5,697 nt of DNA from contig JALTMC010000300.1 of assembly GCA_027005175.1 (NCBI GenBank), forward strand, positions 1-5,697. Reading direction: 5' to 3'. The translations under genes and the position numbers were made by a program. Every line of letters begins with the position of its first letter. The stretch's first letter is position 1. Shown piece by piece: positions 4,862 to 5,697 of the stretch. The notes beneath the pieces were generated by a model. It saw only the letters and a list, made by a program, of their open reading frames with translations, ran no database searches and was not told the origin of the DNA. This DNA is from Myxococcales bacterium. GTDB lineage: Bacteria > Myxococcota_C > UBA6777.

Positions 4862-5697
4862 ATGCTTCGTCTTCGCAGAATCATGCAACAAAAATTTGGC
4901 TGGCTTATCTGGCTTTTTGTCGGCGGTTATCTACTGGTAGCCTGTGATACAGAACAAAAGCTCACAGAGCGCTCTTTGCCACGCGTCCCGGTTCGAGGCC
5001 CTGCCCAAGTCCCTGCTGGAAGCCAGCCTCCACGAACACCTCTTACACCCATCCTCACTCCCAAAGCATATCGCTCCGGAATGCCTGGATTGCTTCAAAA
5101 AACCCTGGATGCCGTAGTGCACCTGGGCAAGATCATGGGTGCCGAGAAGGCCAGTTCCACCGATCTACTTATCTTTCCCAAGATCGCCGAAGATGCGAAC
5201 AAGCTTCACCTCGTCAACACACAGCAATTCCAAAGCACTACGGCAAAGTTATCCCAACCAGGGGTCTCCCCTGAGATCAAGAAACGTTGGACCGATCTCC
5301 AGCAACAATACCAGGAAAAGTATCGCTTATTCCGTGAATACCTGAGCCGATTGTTGGTCAAAGATCCCAAAAAGATCAGAGCGATCGATCTCGTACGCTT
5401 CCAAACTTTCTTGAAATCCGTACAACCTGTTTCGACAGCCACACCGTTGGACCCGAACAATCTGCCCTTCCGCAGCATCCAGCCTATCTCTCGCCCCCCC
5501 ATGAAAAGCTCTAAAGAATACAGCAAGTTCTTGGGTATCCCCATCAATGGTACGCCCACCAACAGCCCCGATCCCAAAGATCTCACCGAGACCAAGGAGA
5601 TCAAGTTTACCCAAGGCATCAAAGATCTTGGAGCCAAGCTCAAGACACCCGTGGAGATCTTTCGCTGGGTCTACAACAATGTCGAGTTCCACCCTAC
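4862..5697 (+). CDS. Lipoprotein, N-terminal part of a transglutaminase-like domain protein (3' partial)
   Basis: 278 codons are open to the right edge with no stop. Residues 1-28 form a lipoprotein signal: a basic start (MLRLRRIMQQK), a hydrophobic core at about 12-27, and lipobox LVAC with Cys28 as the predicted lipidated residue, followed by Asp29. A Pro-rich linker (about 38-67) follows. Next come a helical, possibly coiled-coil stretch rich in Gln, Lys and Arg (about 136-166), an LDPNNLPFR motif (206-214), and at 272-278 the segment that in this family opens the transglutaminase-like core (TPVEIFRWVYNNVEF, 262-276). Catalytic Cys, His and Asp would lie beyond the window, so activity cannot be judged. 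Family assignment is from recalled conserved patterns, not a search. ATG 4862 has a modest GAGA site 6 bases upstream; ATG 4883 would also give a valid lipoprotein signal but has no site. It starts 37 bases after the preceding stop, so co-transcription is likely. GC content looks higher than in the membrane genes. Confidence 0.78.
   Translation, partial: MLRLRRIMQQKFGWLIWLFVGGYLLVACDTEQKLTERSLPRVPVRGPAQVPAGSQPPRTPLTPILTPKAYRSGMPGLLQKTLDAVVHLGKIMGAEKASSTDLLIFPKIAEDANKLHLVNTQQFQSTTAKLSQPGVSPEIKKRWTDLQQQYQEKYRLFREYLSRLLVKDPKKIRAIDLVRFQTFLKSVQPVSTATPLDPNNLPFRSIQPISRPPMKSSKEYSKFLGIPINGTPTNSPDPKDLTETKEIKFTQGIKDLGAKLKTPVEIFRWVYNNVEFHP

Noticed and set aside
5206-5692. Long open frames on the minus strand (145 and 121 codons)
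   Set aside because: They lie opposite the lipoprotein gene, whose signal peptide, lipobox and family motifs make the plus strand clearly the coding one.
1-5697. CRISPR array, tRNA, rRNA, transposase or attachment sites
   Set aside because: No regularly spaced short repeats, tRNA-like cloverleaf, rRNA-like sequence or transposase or integrase motifs were seen; the only long repeat is the coding module.

Overview
The window (5,697 bases, all convincing genes on the + strand) looks bacterial and most likely comes from an organism with a lipoprotein export system. The last gene begins with a classical lipobox signal peptide, and the gene set belongs to a lineage-specific, paralogous accessory locus. 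The species cannot be named from this sequence. Nothing here marks a phage or plasmid: there is no transposase, integrase, tRNA, rRNA or CRISPR array.

Layout. (1) 1-647 is the 3' end of a gene whose start lies left of the window. It encodes the conserved C-terminal module of what I take to be a large exported transglutaminase-like protein family (a G-x-GYI-x-H/D-DE-x-TGA-x-AY-x-ISGG block), then a hydrophobic tail with about three membrane segments. (2) 660-1967 encodes an unrecognised membrane protein with about six membrane segments and a soluble, Trp-rich C-terminal domain ending near KTLYPPCP. (3) 2139-3275 is a second, shorter copy of the family's C-terminal half. It lacks any signal peptide and the N-terminal region, but has the same ISGG module and its own diverged membrane tail. 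(4) 3577-4824 is a paralogue of gene 2. (5) 4862-5697 (running off the right edge) is the N-terminal part of what looks like a full-length family member: lipoprotein signal, Pro-rich linker, helical segment, and the very beginning of the transglutaminase-like core. Its catalytic residues would lie beyond the window.

The structure is therefore a tandem array of a two-gene unit, [transglutaminase-family C-terminal module with membrane tail] + [KTLYPPCP membrane protein], in two copies. A third unit may begin with the lipoprotein. Within the first gene of each unit, a block of 89 codons is about 89% identical in protein (79 of 89 residues) and about 82% identical in DNA, with 29 synonymous against 10 amino-acid-changing codons by hand count. 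Directly after it, the tails diverge almost beyond recognition. The partner membrane proteins show the same contrast: conserved C-terminal domains, diverged membrane halves. This 'constant module plus variable tail plus co-varying partner' design recalls arrays of polymorphic C-terminal cassettes with cognate partner genes, but no toxin or immunity function can be read from the sequence. The most interesting hypothesis is an undescribed surface or membrane system in which tail and partner pair specifically.

Non-coding parts: 1968-2138 holds only a likely ribosome-binding site for gene 3. 3276-3576 holds two inverted repeats and a strong but apparently unattached Shine-Dalgarno sequence. 4825-4861 is short and holds only a weak inverted repeat, so gene 5 may be co-transcribed with gene 4.
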